Shown: piece by piece, positions 1-11,451 of the stretch
How the letters are laid out: the number at the start of each line of letters is the position of its first letter
Position numbering within the stretch: the first letter of the stretch is position 1
From: Triglochin maritima
Taxonomy: Eukaryota > Streptophyta > Magnoliopsida > Alismatales > Juncaginaceae
Direction: 5' to 3'
Length of the DNA: 64,000 nt
Assembly: GCA_963682175.1 (NCBI GenBank)
Contig: OY821771.1
Coordinates: 32,570,201-32,634,200 of the forward strand
Translations under genes and position numbers: made by a program
The notes under the pieces: generated by a model
Database searches by the model: none
The model's input: only the letters and a program-made list of their open reading frames with translations
What the model was told of the DNA's origin: nothing

Positions 1-474
1 TTCAGCAATGTCCTCGGGCATTGGTGAAGAGAGCTTTGCCAACTTCTCAAGGTATCCTTGCATCGTGAGAAAATGCATAGATACCGATGTTCCCTCCGCC
101 ATATGGCACCTTGTGAGTGCGATGGTGGTCTTATAGCGCTCCTTTCGGGCACTATCCATGAACATCTTGGTTAGAGCCTCCATGGTCTTCTTGGGTTTTG
201 AATCCAAGTATTTCGCTTGAAGCGAGTCACCCATGGATACTAGTATAAGACCGTGAACTTGGTTCTCTTGGTCTTCCCACTTGGCTATCGCCTCTTTCTC
301 TTTATCGGTTGCCTTCTCATTTAATTTTGGGATTTCACCATCCAAAATATGAGGTAGTTTTTCAAACCTCAACACGATATTGAGATTGAGTTGCCATTTC
401 ATGAAGTTTGAGCCATCATTTTGCAAAGGGTTCTTTTCGATCATAGATCGCACAATTGGTTGGATATTTGACAT
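1..474 (-). CDS. Copia Gag, copy 1, cut by the left edge
   Basis: This is the N-terminal 158 codons of the Copia Gag, identical to the complete copy at 14286-15257. The ATG (MSNIQ...) is at 474 on the minus strand. Only the capsid-like helical part is in view. The zinc knuckle and everything downstream lie outside the window. Expected role: the nucleocapsid/capsid polyprotein of the virus-like particle. Confidence 0.8.
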   Translation of the reverse strand, partial: MSNIQPIVRSMIEKNPLQNDGSNFMKWQLNLNIVLRFEKLPHILDGEIPKLNEKATDKEKEAIAKWEDQENQVHGLILVSMGDSLQAKYLDSKPKKTMEALTKMFMDSARKERYKTTIALTRCHMAEGTSVSMHFLTMQGYLEKLAKLSSPMPEDIAE

Positions 475-1564
475 TTCTACAAAATAAATTATATAGGTTT
501 TAATGCCAATTTTATGTTTTAATACATACATATATATATCGAATATGATGTAAATACTGCAAATAAAATCTTGCCCGTAAATGCAGTAATCCAAGATCCC
601 ATCAATTGTAATATAGACTAGCTAAGGGCTATCGAATACATTACAACATCAAGGTAACAAAACATTTTCTAATCACAACCTTTTTGAATTTTAGCAACAT
701 TTAGCATCTTCAAACTTTTGTGACTCTTGTCGTTTTAATTATGAGGGAATACGACCTATCCTCGTAAGAAAAACTTTTTCCCAAAACCGAGCGAGGGCTC
801 TAGGTAATGTTAAGAAAACTTATTTTCATTTTATACGAGATATGTTTATCTATTGTATTCACAACTAAACATACTTGGGGTTCACTAGGGTGAAACACAC
901 CTCATATATTTAATTGTGGCACAACAACAGACAACCTTTATATCTCCCACTATTCCCAAAGATAGAGGGAGTTATCTCCCGCTAAGGGCGAGCAGAGTAT
1001 CCCTCGATCAATGACTGCTAGTGGATGAAATAAGAAGGAAAAATTAATCTTAATTTTTGTTGGACAATTTCATTTATCAACATGTGATTTTGAATTTTAG
1101 TTTATCATGCATATTAAAATTTATACACATCCTAACATTCACCATTCATCACATGCATAGCAGAAATTATAAAAACAGAAATTAAACATTCACACAATCC
1201 ATATCGCGTGAGTTTATATGTTCCCTTTGATCCTTGATCTTCGATCCCTGATCCTCGATCCTCGATCAATGCGCTACAGCGGCGACTTCCTCTTGCACCG
1301 GAGATGTAGATTTTACAGAAAATAAACATGCTCCTCACATTCGATAAAACCGACTAGTGCAAGTCCTATGTAAAAACCTCTCATATGCAAATGCAACTAT
1401 CTAAAAGACGGAAATAGAGAGAATTTTGGCTTTTACATACACAAGCCCCTGTATTATAATAATAACATACATTCATAGCTTCTGATTTGGAACATATAAA
1501 CCCACAATTCCTGCATATACAATTCGAGCATCCATGCACGCAATATCGCTATAAACTATGCAAT
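475..1564 (-). other. Copia leader, gag-proximal part (copy 1)
   Basis: AT-rich untranslated leader between the nested element and gag. There is no credible ORF. A short head-to-tail run of GATCCTCGATC-like units lies at about 1228-1268. The leader resumes at 8980 on the other side of the nested element. The second copy is 15258-16347. Confidence 0.75.
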
Positions 1565-3131
1565 TGATTGATCTCGTTTTATATTTCTACCGCAAGTGCA
1601 CGACCACGTTGAAGCGGTGGCAAATACGGGTCGTCCACTGGGAGGTGTGTCGACACTTGGTTTGTGCGAAGGCAAGGGGTAAAGAAAGGAGAAAATGATT
1701 GGTTACACTAAACTACACTACAATGCTAAACTAGAATGCAAAAGGAAATGAAGATAAGCAATAAAACTAAACCCCAAAGGGGGTAGAGAAATAATGTGAA
1801 CATAAAGAAGTGTTCATTAAGCTCCTCACAACATGTAGTGCATGAAATCATAAAACTACATCCAACTTTGCCTCTACATGAATTAAGATAAGACTACATC
1901 ATTAAAACATACAAGACAATAATTGGAATGAAGCTACATGAACTCAAGTATAAAGACTATACCCTACTATGCCTCTACATGAATTAAGATTTCACTACAT
2001 CATTAAAACATACAAGACATTAGATAAGGTAAAGGCAACAAGAGCACATACATTACAAATTGTGTTTCCAATATTAACTTCATCCATATCCTAACCTTAT
2101 CATTCCCCATAAAATAGGTCCACTAATCAAAGCATAAGCTAAGCTTCATTCAAGAGCATTAGCCTATCCAAGATAAGAGTGGAGACCCATTAGATGGTTA
2201 TGGAAATCATATAAAGCTCAAGGGATAAAAATAACACACACTTAATACACTACATGATTATATCACATATTTCTCCACCCCCCAAATGGGGATGGAACTA
2301 CTCACTACTCATTACACTACTGATTAGACTAAGCAAAGAAAGCATAATACTAAAATGAAAGTTAACTAAGAAGGCAAGAAGCATTAAAGAAACATAAAAG
2401 GAAAGGAAAGACTAAACAAACATGCACAAATTAAAAGACAAGATTTAAAGAAACTAGAAGAATTATTTTATTAACAAGATGACTCACATTGAAGGTAGCA
2501 TTCTTCTCCACCTTGAGTTTTTGCTTCAAGGCTCACTCCTTAGTAGAGAGAATGCCACCAAGCAATGGGTAATTACAATGGAAGGTGAAGAGTTCTATTT
2601 ATAAGCATGGGAAAAGCTAATCGGGGACAATCCCCCGATGTGGGACTAAACCAATACCAAAAATAGCCTAAACGAACATTAATACAAGTCCAGAAGAAAT
2701 TTCGACGGATCCTGAGCAATATGGACCGCCAATTAGCGGTCCAAGACCGCCAATTGGCGGTCCAAAATTGTCGGATCGTGTTGGAATTTGTTGTGGGCTA
2801 TGCTTTCTGGTATTGTTGGTCTTTGATGCGGTTACTCGACTTGTTGGAGCTCCGACCCGAATAGAATTGGTAAAATACTCCCCATGATGGTGTGGAGTAT
2901 TCTGTTTTGCTCTTAGGTCCTTCTGTCTTACATTCAGGTCCTTCTCCCTTGCATCTTGGTCCCTAGATCTCACCATTCAGTCCTTTTTCTCAGCTTTTGG
3001 GTCCTTTCATGGCTCTTCTCTTCAAACCTCTTTATTCCTGAAAACTAAACATAAAACTCGTCACGTAGCATTGCTTAGGTGTAAGATAATGGATATAAGA
3101 TACAAATATGAGCATGAAATGATGTCAATCA
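1565..3131 (-). repeat. Family A 3' LTR, copy 1
   Basis: Partner of 7413-8979 (offset 5,848). On the element strand the U3 holds tandem palindromes (2762-2723), a GC hairpin ATCGGGGGATTGTCCCCGAT (about 2640-2621) and the TATA box TATAAATA (2603-2596). The 102-residue ORF inside it (2668-2976) is an incidental reading frame in U3. Confidence 0.93.
2723..2762. promoter_or_regulatory. Tandem 18-20-bp palindromes in family A U3
   Basis: GGACCGCCAATTAGCGGTCC (2723-2742, one mismatched pair) is followed by GACCGCCAATTGGCGGTC (2745-2762, perfect). They lie about 120 bp upstream of the LTR TATA box. Copies in the other LTRs are at 8571-8610, 17506-17545 and 23354-23393. The function is unknown. A dimeric regulator site or RNA pairing element is inference. 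Confidence 0.8.
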
Positions 3132-3134
3132 AAT

Positions 3135-3146
3135 ACCCCCACACCT
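3135..3146 (-). other. Polypurine tract of family A, copy 1
   Basis: The minus strand reads AGGTGTGGGGGT immediately before the 3' LTR, the usual primer site for plus-strand DNA synthesis. It sets the element orientation together with the PBS at 7389-7406. The second copy is 17918-17929. Confidence 0.8.
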
Positions 3147-4768
3147 AAGTTTTTGCTAGTCTCGAGCAAAACAAAGAAAGAGAAAAACAAACGAGAAACA
3201 AGAAATCCTAACTCACTTTCGTAGGAATCACGGTTGCACTTAGCACGTACAACAAGCCGTTAAACCTCTTTGTTGCCAAGGAGGAGGAGTGTTGTCTCCT
3301 GAGGGTTTTCAGCGGATATACCCACAAAATCCGAACAAGATGCATTATTCAATCTAGACCTCGACTCGTTGGAAATATTTTGTCGATAAATGGACGCGGT
3401 AATGCTACGGGCCGACTCTATATAGGTGATCAGTCCACACCTCTACCCTAATGAACCATTCGTGCAAGTTAAATTAGGAATTATGTGAAAGACATGGACA
3501 ACCTCAACATCCTCAAGTACTACAAAGTGTAAAGTCCATTAAGGTTCTTATTTGCATTATCATATTTTTTTTCTTTTTGTTTCTTTTCACATTTTTTTTT
3601 CTTTTACTTTTTATTAGTTGGAGCTTCATTCTCCGAGGGTCAGGTTCCGTGCATCATTGCCCATGAGGACTTACACTATCACGTACACCTTTCCCCACAT
3701 CTCCACATAGGGCAATCCCTACCACCCGTGTAACGGGAGTTCAGTCGGCGCATCCCAAGTCAGATGACTCGAAAGCACCAGGCACAAAGTCCCCTCAGAC
3801 CTACTTTCCCGAGTGAAAGGAGCCGTGCGAGAAGAGAGAACACCTACTCACTTATTTCTTATCTACACATGAACCAAAACCCCTACACTAATGTCTCACA
3901 ACAGGATTTAGAGGGTCCTTGACTACAACAAACTTCCTTAAGTTAACAGATACGAATTATTGACTCACTAGGTTCAGGGTGGACTTCATTAAATGTTTGA
4001 GCACTGAAACCCTATGATTACTCACCCCCAAGGGAAAACTGGGGTGCATCCTAACGACTCGATAAATCCTAAAGCCACGTACTAGATATCCTAATGCATC
4101 AAGTTCAAGACAATTTTGGGAGCTTTCTTTTTACTTTGCCTCTCAACGGTTTTGCACATGCTAAACACACGCAAAACCCACAAAACATTTTCTTTCGAAA
4201 ACACATGAAGATTTTGAAAGAAATGTGAAAATTTTGAAGCACTAGGCAAGCAAAAGAAGACAAGTCACCCAAGGATCATGGCAAGCAGATATATCGATAT
4301 TAAATGCAGCACACTATCATGACCCTAACAATGCAAACAAAAGAAAACAAAATCAAAGGAAAAAGACTCGACTATGTACACACGTAAAACACCCCCCACA
4401 CCTACTTCATGCATTGTCCTCAATGAATGCAAGCAAGATACTACATGGATTGATGCATAAAAAGGAGAGATCTCACCAACATGAAGTACAAAGGGAAGTG
4501 CAAGGTCATGTTGATGGACATAACCCGAATTCCCTCAAAACCTGTGAGATGCTAAAGAAGGGATACAAATACGTGAAAGAAATGGAGCCCAAATACACAA
4601 GGGTTGAGGCTCACAACAATCAATGCTCACTGAAGGAGTCTTTTATTGTACTTCTTTTTTTTCTTTTTCTTTTTTCTTTTTTTTTCTTTTTTTTCATATA
4701 AATATGTACAAACATAAGTTCCCATCTTCATTTGTCAAAAGACATCAAATGGGAACCTCAAGAGTGGG
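3147..4768 (-). other. Family A 3' internal region without pol
   Basis: 1.6 kb between the gag stop and the PPT where an autonomous element would carry pol. I see no pol motif in any frame. It contains two pyrimidine-rich runs (about 3564-3612 and 4657-4697). The short forward ORFs here read through the T-rich tract and are not credible. The second copy is 17930-19551. Confidence 0.75.
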
Positions 4769-6280
4769 TCAATGCACTTGGAAAGGGAACATGACACCAC
4801 GCGGGGCCAGAATACGCATGCGTGGGCCCCCTTCACAAAGAGCACCAGATGAAATGAGAGGTTCATGAATTGGGCGCAAAGGCGTCTCATTCAAAGGATC
4901 AAACTGAAAGAGCTTGAACCTCTCGAGAGTTTGGGAAATAAGGGGCAACGGAAGAAAACTATCTCCCGTTGCGGAACTGAAGTTATGATCATCAATCCAA
5001 ACTCTCCAGCCAACAGGCTGGTGGGTCGGAACGAGGTCAAGCACCTCGTTATGCATGTCCAACTCACCAGGAGAACAGGAAGTGGGTCTCATACCCAAAG
5101 TATCCTCCAAGGAACTCCTAATACCCTCATGAGCAATGTAGTTGTTTGATGTTCCATCATTTCCAAGATGATCAGGAACAATAGTGAGAGGCAAACTCTC
5201 ATCAGGTTGTTTGAAATTGAGGGTACTAGGGAGCTCTTGCTCCAACCGAGGTGAGTCCTTAAGAGGCACAACATGAAGATCATGTGGCTCAAGGGCCACG
5301 GGACAAAAAGATAAGGCACAATCATGTGCCGACTCATAATGAAACTGGTCCAAGTTATTCTCAATTTGAATCGAATCCTCCACTAAGTGATCATGAATTG
5401 AAACCCCAAGTCCCTCAAACTGACTAGGAGTTTGACTTTGAAAGATTGTGCTTTGAATTTGTGGATGTGGTGGTGGTTCGATATCAAAAGATGAATCCTC
5501 ATGTTGACAAGAAAAGTTACCCTCCTCACGTTCATGGAATTGTTGTGTCATCTGGCTCACTTGCATTTCCATGGTTTGCAAGGAATTCAAGTTGGACTTC
5601 AATAAATTTTGTGTGGTTTCCATGAATGTTTGGAGAGTTTGTTTCAAGGAATCAGGTATGCGGTCAACGATGGGGTCCAAGTCAGAGCTTGGGAAATTTT
5701 GAGGTTGGGTGTTGATGGGCTGAGAATGAGTCCAATGATTTGGAGTGGGGTGCTGGTAGAATTCTGGGTATTCGGGAGGAGGATACTGGGGTGAATATGA
5801 AGTATAAGAATTTGAATAAGAATTGTCTCCCCACGAATCCATCACTCTCGGGATGTACGCGGATGCGTAATGGTCATATTGAGCATTTTGGGAAAATGTG
5901 TGCTCATACTCAGGCTCAGGGGGAACATAAGGACATTCCCCGATAACATGACCACTCAACCCACAACAGTCGCACGGTACGGCTACTGGAGCCACCGGGG
6001 CACTCATGTCGTCTGCCATACGCATGAAAGAGGCCAAAGTTTGTTGTAATGTCTCAGTTTGTTGACCAGCATATGATCCGGCATAACTAGATTGTGGTCT
6101 AGCAGTCGGTGCCTCTCTCATGTTACCCCAATATGAAGACTGCTCAGTCACAAAATTGCGATCATCCCAACCATACGGGGTGTTAGTCTGAGGCACCCCA
6201 GGTTTCATGGGTCCGGAGTACCAGGGAGAATCGTCCTGGTCCCAACAATGATATGGATGGTCGCCCATGTAACCATCCAT
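4769..6280 (-). CDS. Athila-like Gag fragment with CCHC knuckle (family A)
   Basis: An intact ORF of 503 codons from the ATG at 6280. The reading frame extends 13 codons further upstream, but the MDGYMGDHPYHCW start is conserved in the family B copy, so this ATG is preferred. A zinc knuckle C-x2-C-x4-H-x4-C lies at residues 103-116 (CDCCGLSGHVIGEC). At about 208-262 a segment beginning SLKQTLQTFMETTQ resembles the C-terminal nucleic-acid-binding part of Athila Gag. The rest is Gln/Pro/Ser-rich. The large N-terminal capsid region of full Athila Gags is missing, so this is a C-terminal-half Gag. Probable role: RNA binding or packaging in particles built by another element. The identity of the last 200 residues is unknown. 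Confidence 0.75.
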   Translation of the reverse strand: MDGYMGDHPYHCWDQDDSPWYSGPMKPGVPQTNTPYGWDDRNFVTEQSSYWGNMREAPTARPQSSYAGSYAGQQTETLQQTLASFMRMADDMSAPVAPVAVPCDCCGLSGHVIGECPYVPPEPEYEHTFSQNAQYDHYASAYIPRVMDSWGDNSYSNSYTSYSPQYPPPEYPEFYQHPTPNHWTHSQPINTQPQNFPSSDLDPIVDRIPDSLKQTLQTFMETTQNLLKSNLNSLQTMEMQVSQMTQQFHEREEGNFSCQHEDSSFDIEPPPHPQIQSTIFQSQTPSQFEGLGVSIHDHLVEDSIQIENNLDQFHYESAHDCALSFCPVALEPHDLHVVPLKDSPRLEQELPSTLNFKQPDESLPLTIVPDHLGNDGTSNNYIAHEGIRSSLEDTLGMRPTSCSPGELDMHNEVLDLVPTHQPVGWRVWIDDHNFSSATGDSFLPLPLISQTLERFKLFQFDPLNETPLRPIHEPLISSGALCEGGPRMRILAPRGVMFPFQVH

Positions 6281-7388
6281 CTCAAGAAAAACTCTCGAGT
6301 CGATCACTCTCACCACCACGAGGCTAAGCTCGCAAAAAGTGCTCGACTCGACCCTAAAACGCTAACAGAGAGTGTAAAGGGGAGGAGACTATAACGTAGA
6401 AGAAGGTGAGAAGAAGATGACTTAGAGGAGAAGGGAAGAATCCCTAGAGCTAGCGAGGGTACAGGGTGAAGGTAGAAGCCTAACTAGCAAGCATGGCTCA
6501 AACAATGTAAGGCAATGGGTCCTTAGGCTAGACGACGCCTAACTTCGAGGTCACTAGCCTCGACACGCCTCACCTCCCTACAACGAGGACCACAATGCCC
6601 AGCAAGTGATACCAGATCCGGAGATCCAGTACCTCCTACTATCGACAAGGTAGGCAACGCCGATCAGGTCATGGCGGTCTCAACTAGATTACTCTCCTAG
6701 TGCGTCCGAATTCCTAGGGCCAATGTCTACTTGCTTTTAGTTAAGGCTTTACTTGAGTGTGCTTTTTGGGGCTAAGGGAGGGGTGATGAAATCCCCCACC
6801 TTATCTTTGAAGTCTATAGGTGATGCCCTTAAAGATGTTTTGAAATCTTAGGCTAGCAAGCAACTCACCAAACAAGCACTCACCTCACTCTTGTTTCGAT
6901 GCAAACCTTACTCACTAATGAATGTCCTAATGCGTGAATGAGTGATAAGGAATGCGTACCTCGCTCCAGCAATCAACGACAAAATGTAAAGCAAAGAAAA
7001 GAAAGATGCATGCAAGGTCTACATATGATGCATGACCTAGATGGCAAGAAGTCTAATCTTTTGCTTTGAGTTTTATGGTCCAAGTTGATTAAAGGGGATT
7101 GAAATTAAATCTGGGAGCAAACTAAAGATCACAACATGCAAAATTGGGCTCCCAGATAACTAAAGTGAACAACATAACAACTGGAACAAATTTGAGAGCA
7201 ATTGAGGCTCACCAGGCCGCCAATTGGCGGTCCCAGACCGCTGATTTACGGTCACTTTGTGGTCTTTTGCTCTCCAATTACTCCAGTCGCTTCCCCTTGA
7301 TCCTCAGGCTCCCTGCCACTAAGAAACACTGAAAACAAAAAATTAAAAACCCCTCGAATCGTCCAAACCAACGTCTGGACAGAGCACC
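6281..7388 (-). other. Family A leader (PBS to gag)
   Basis: 1.1 kb of untranslated leader downstream of the PBS. It holds the leader palindromes (7217-7253) about 140-170 nt from the PBS and a conserved block around 6780-6810 (GGGTGATGAAATCCCCCACC) that recurs near 27829 (family B) and 63720 (right-edge element). No gene seen. The second copy is 21064-22171. Confidence 0.75.
7217..7253. promoter_or_regulatory. Leader palindromes of family A
   Basis: CCGCCAATTGGCGG (7217-7230) is a perfect 14-bp palindrome, followed by a decayed partner GACCGCTGATTTACGGTC (7236-7253). The same pair type occurs in U3 of the same element, so a full-length transcript would carry one near each end. The second copy is 22000-22036. 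Confidence 0.75.
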
Positions 7389-7406
7389 TCCCCGGCAACG
7401 GCGCCA
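7389..7406 (-). other. Primer-binding site, tRNA-Asp type
   Basis: The minus strand reads TGGCGCCGTTGCCGGGGA, six bases inside the 5' LTR. This is the PBS used by plant Athila/Tat-type elements. The second copy is 22172-22189. Confidence 0.88.
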
Positions 7407-7412
7407 AAAACT

Positions 7413-8979
7413 TGATTGATCTCGTTTTATATTTCTACCGCAAGTGCACGGCCACGTTGAAGCGGTGGCAAATACGGGTCGTCCACTGGGAGGTGTGTCG
7501 ACACTTGGTTTGTGCGAAGGCAAGGGGTAAAGAAAGGAGAAAAGGATTGGTTACACTAAACTACACTACAATGCTAAACTAGAATGCAAAAGGAAATGAA
7601 GATAAGCAATAAAACTAAACCCCAAAGGGGGTAGAGAAATAATGTGAACATAAAGAAGTGTTCATTAAGCTCCTCACAACATGTAGTGCATGAAATCATA
7701 AAACTACATCCAACTTTGCCTCTACATGAATTAAGATAAGACTACATCATTAAAACATACAAGACAATAATTGGAATGAAGCTACATGAACTCAAGTATA
7801 AAGACTATACCCTACTATGCCTCTACATGAATTAAGATTTCACTACATCATTAAAACATACAAGACATTAGCTAAGGTAAAGGCAACAAGAGCACATACA
7901 TTACAAATTGTGTTTCCAATATTAACTTCATCCATATCCTAACCTTATCATTCCCCATAAAATAGGTCCACTAATCAAAGCATAAGCTAAGCTTCATTCA
8001 AGAGCATTAGCCTATCCAAGATAAGAGTGGAGACCCATTAGATGGTTATGGAAATCATATAAAGCTCAAGGGATAAAAATAACACACACTTAATACACTA
8101 CATGATTATATCACATATTTCTCCACCCCCCAAATGGGGATGGAACTACTCACTACTCATTACACTACTGATTAGACTAAGCAAAGAAAGCATAATACTA
8201 AAATGAAAGTTAACTAAGAAGGCAAGAAGCATTAAAGAAACATAAAAGGAAAGGAAAGACTAAACAAACATGCACAAATTAAAAGACAAGATTTAAAGAA
8301 ACTAGAAGAATTATTTTATTAACAAGATGACTCACATTGAAGGTAGCATTCTTCTCCACCTTGAGTTTTTGCTTCAAGGCTCACTCCTTAGTAGAGAGAA
8401 TGCCACCAAGCAATGGGTAATTACAATGGAAGGTGAAGAGTTCTATTTATAAGCATGGGAAAAGCTAATCGGGGACAATCCCCCGATGTGGGACTAAACC
8501 AATACCAAAAATAGCCTAAACGAACATTAATACAAGTCCAGAAGAAATTTCGACGGATCCTGAGCAATATGGACCGCCAATTAGCGGTCCAAGACCGCCA
8601 ATTGGCGGTCCAAAATTGTCGGATCGTGTTGGAATTTGTTGTGGGCTATGCTTTCTGGTATTGTTGGTCTTTGATGCGGTTACTCGACTTGTTGGAGCTC
8701 CGACCCGAATAGAATTGGTAAAATACTCCCCATGATGGTGTGGAGTATTCTGTTTTGCTCTTAGGTCCTTCTGTCTTACATTCAGGTCCTTCTCCCTTGC
8801 ATCTTGGTCCCTAGATCTCACCATTCAGTCCTTTTTCTCAGCTTTTGGGTCCTTTCATGGCTCTTCTCTTCAAACCTCTTTATTCCTGAAAACTAAACAT
8901 AAAACTCGTCACGTAGCATTGCTTAGGTGTAAGATAATGGATATAAGATACAAATATGAGCATGAAATGATGTCAATCA
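7413..8979 (-). repeat. Family A 5' LTR, copy 1
   Basis: It differs from the 3' LTR at only three positions that I could see, all in the PBS-proximal 460 bp. The TATA box is at 8451-8444 on the element strand and the palindromes are at 8571-8610. Confidence 0.93.
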
Positions 8980-9388
8980 AGCATCTAGAATCTCAAACAA
9001 TTCTTTGAAAAACGTTTTGAAATCCATTAAAAACATTTTTCATGCATCCATAGTTCAAAAAATTAATTATGAACCGCTGTCCATCCAATTTCCAATGGAA
9101 AGATGAATCGCAGTTTTTCGGTTTTGTTGATTCTCTTACAAAATAATCGTTTATACTTAAAACGAAATTATTGCAAGTTAGACTTATGTCTAAATCATAA
9201 TTCTAATAATTACATGCCATGTTTTAAATATTCAAAACATTTAAAACGAATTATTACAAGAATTATTTCAGCAAAACATTTAAAGACCAAAAAACCGGTA
9301 AAACGAATTGTTTAAATCCTAGATGGTAAACTAAATTTGTTTATAGCCATAAATCATTAGAAAATTGAACCCTAAGCTCTGATACCAC
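8980..9388 (-). other. Copia leader, PBS-proximal part, with tRNA-iMet PBS
   Basis: The AT-rich leader resumes after the nested element. At 9376-9387 the minus strand reads TGGTATCAGAGC, the classic plant Copia PBS complementary to initiator-Met tRNA, one base from the LTR end. The second copy is 23763-24171, with its PBS at 24159-24170. Confidence 0.88.
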
Positions 9389-11439
9389 TGTAGGATTTCA
9401 TGTTTAATTATACATATATATTTTTCGAATTTTCATGTATAATAAGGATCAATTTTCAATTTTCTAGAATTTATTGCATGCATCGGTTTGTTTTAACAAA
9501 CTAGTTTCAAAAACTCTATTAAAACAAACATGAAGGAGCTCCGAAATTCATACCTAGAAGTTCTCTAAAACTTCTCGAAGATTCGGAGACGGTTGGGATG
9601 CTCCTCGCTGCGCCGGATGCCTCCGAGTATTCACCAAACTCTAAACAAGATCGGAGAGAGGGAAGCTAGTCTCTCAATCTCCGATTGGGTTTAGAATCTA
9701 ATTACTAACCCCTCTTTAGTTCCCTTTAGAAGATGACCTCTGAAGAACTAAAACTAAACTTAAGAATTAAGGAATTTTCGTGGAGAATTATGGAGAGAGA
9801 TTTTGCATAAGAAAAATAATGAATTAATTAAGGAGGTAATGAGATAACCTTGTATTTATAGGTTCTCTCCAAATTACCTATTCATGTGCAACCTCTTGCC
9901 CATGATTCCATGCAAAATTCCATCTAACCATCCATTATTTATTAATAAATAATCTTAGCCACGAATTAAATCAATTATGGACCAATTCCATGCATGATCT
10001 AATTAATTCTTAAATTAATTCTGCATAAAACCGTCTGACCGGTCGACCGTCTGCGAGGTCCGGTCGACCGTTTAGACCTGGTTTCGGTCGACCGTTTAGA
10101 CACTCGGTCGACCGTTCGCAACATTAAAATATTTCATCACAATGTTCGGTCGACCGAAAACGAACAGACGAAATCCCTGTTACGATGTACACACATCCGG
10201 TCGACCGTGCAATATTGTGGTCGACCGTCCCACATCCGGTCGACCGTTTACTGTTTAGCGGTCGACCGTTTGTGCACTGTGCTGCAGACTTGTCAAATTT
10301 CGGTTTAACCCCTACAAAATTTGACATTTCGGGATTAGTAATAAATTCACAACTTATGTAACATATTATCCTATGTAATGATCAATCATTACACCCCATA
10401 ATATTTACATCACATATGAATTTAATTTAGATTCTAATTATGTTATAAATCACAACATAATTTTTATTTTGCTTGTTCACCCCATGTGTCATATTTTCTA
10501 CATGAAACCCGACACATCCTATGAACTCAAAATCCCCATTTCTTGTTTCCCAGTTTTGTGGTGTGACCTATGGGAGGATCTAAACTAAGTTGGCAGTGAT
10601 ATTAAGAGCTTAATATCACAAGCTATAAGCGGTATCTAGCTACACATTATAGCTCCCAATTAGTTAGATGTCTTAATTCCACTCGAACCAAAACCTGATC
10701 CACTTAGTGATGGAGTGCACCACTTGTGTCTGCCCATTGCCTCATGATATTAAGAATACACACAAAGTAGTATTGTGTCATCTTTGTATTAGTATTCATT
10801 TCTTGATCTCTTTAAGCTAGTTATAAATATGTGACTTAACTCAAATCACATTGTGCACATTATAACTTTGCTTTATCAAGGGGCCCACTAATATCATCAC
10901 TCAATTAAGAGGGGCAATGATAGTCTTTTGACTAACTATCTTCTCCAACAAAAGTTGTTCTTAACCAACCAATGCCTTTACACTACACTGATTGATAGTT
11001 CAAGACACTGATCTAATTAAGTATTCCTTAAGTGATTAGATATAAGTCTCATATCAAAGGACCAAAGACACAGTAAAATATTAATGACACAGAAACACAT
11101 TTCTATAATATTTTACTTATTAGGTCTATTCAGTATACAAAAGTAATATTTTCCTCTTTTGCATACCCGTGTCGTCACTCACTTGTAGAGCTACAATGAT
11201 CTATGACCAACACGACAATCTTAACTCGGTAATTAATGTCCCATGTTAATTACCATGATTGCGAATATCTTTTGTTTTATGCAAACCAATATCTTTCAGA
11301 GCTCTACGGTTAAGGACCAAGAGCCTCTTCCTTAACACTTCTAAAAGACGAATAACATAAACAAGGAACAAAATGATTTCTCATTCAATTCATAATAATT
11401 GACATTTAAAAGTAAAACTTTTAGAACACATTCCCTTCA
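9389..11439 (-). repeat. Middle Copia LTR, mosaic
   Basis: 2,051 bp with TG...CA ends (TGAAGGGAA... to ...ATCCTACA on the element strand). It is flanked by a PBS on one side and a PPT on the other, so it serves at once as 3' LTR of one unit and 5' LTR of the next. It matches the LTR at 24172-26243 without visible change over 9389-10156 and 10721-11439. Between these it carries a 21-bp deletion and about eleven substitutions. A TATA box (TATAAATA, minus) lies near 9859-9852. Confidence 0.9.
10040..10268. repeat. CGGTCGACCG palindrome array, Copia LTR
   Basis: Nine copies of GGTCGACCG, mostly inside the palindrome CGGTCGACCG, within about 230 bp and at irregular 20-40-bp spacing, about 180 bp upstream of the TATA box. 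The equivalent array in the other LTR is 24823-25072 and has one extra unit through the 21-bp indel. Confidence 0.9.
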
Positions 11440-11451
11440 ATCTCCCACTTG
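11440..11451 (-). other. Copia polypurine tract
   Basis: The minus strand reads CAAGTGGGAGAT directly before the LTR start TGAAGGG. This gives the orientation and the right-hand LTR boundary at 11439. Confidence 0.8.

Larger units (their letters stand above)
1565..8979 (-). mobile_element. Gag-only Athila-like LTR element (family A), copy 1
   Basis: A 7,415-bp element with two 1,567-bp LTRs that begin TGATTGA and end TCAATCA, a 7-bp perfect inverted terminal repeat. An 18-nt PBS matching the plant tRNA-Asp type lies next to the 5' LTR (7413-8979), and a G-rich PPT lies next to the 3' LTR (1565-3131). The 4.3-kb interior holds one long ORF (Gag-like, 4769-6280) and no protease, RT, RNase H or integrase. 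It would therefore depend on an autonomous Athila-type relative. I saw only three LTR differences (1603, 1696, 2024), so the insertion is young. It is nested in the Copia leader. Confidence 0.92.

Noticed and set aside
2668..2976. 102-residue ORF found four times
   Set aside because: It lies in U3 of the family A LTR, across the palindromes and upstream of the TATA box. It is repeated only because the LTR is.
4414..5149. Forward ORFs opposite the family A gag
   Set aside because: Antisense shadows, partly through a poly-T tract. The minus-strand frame has the zinc knuckle.
9376..9387. tRNA-like sequences at PBS positions
   Set aside because: Only 12-18 nt complementary to tRNA 3' ends are present. 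No cloverleaf was found anywhere in the window.
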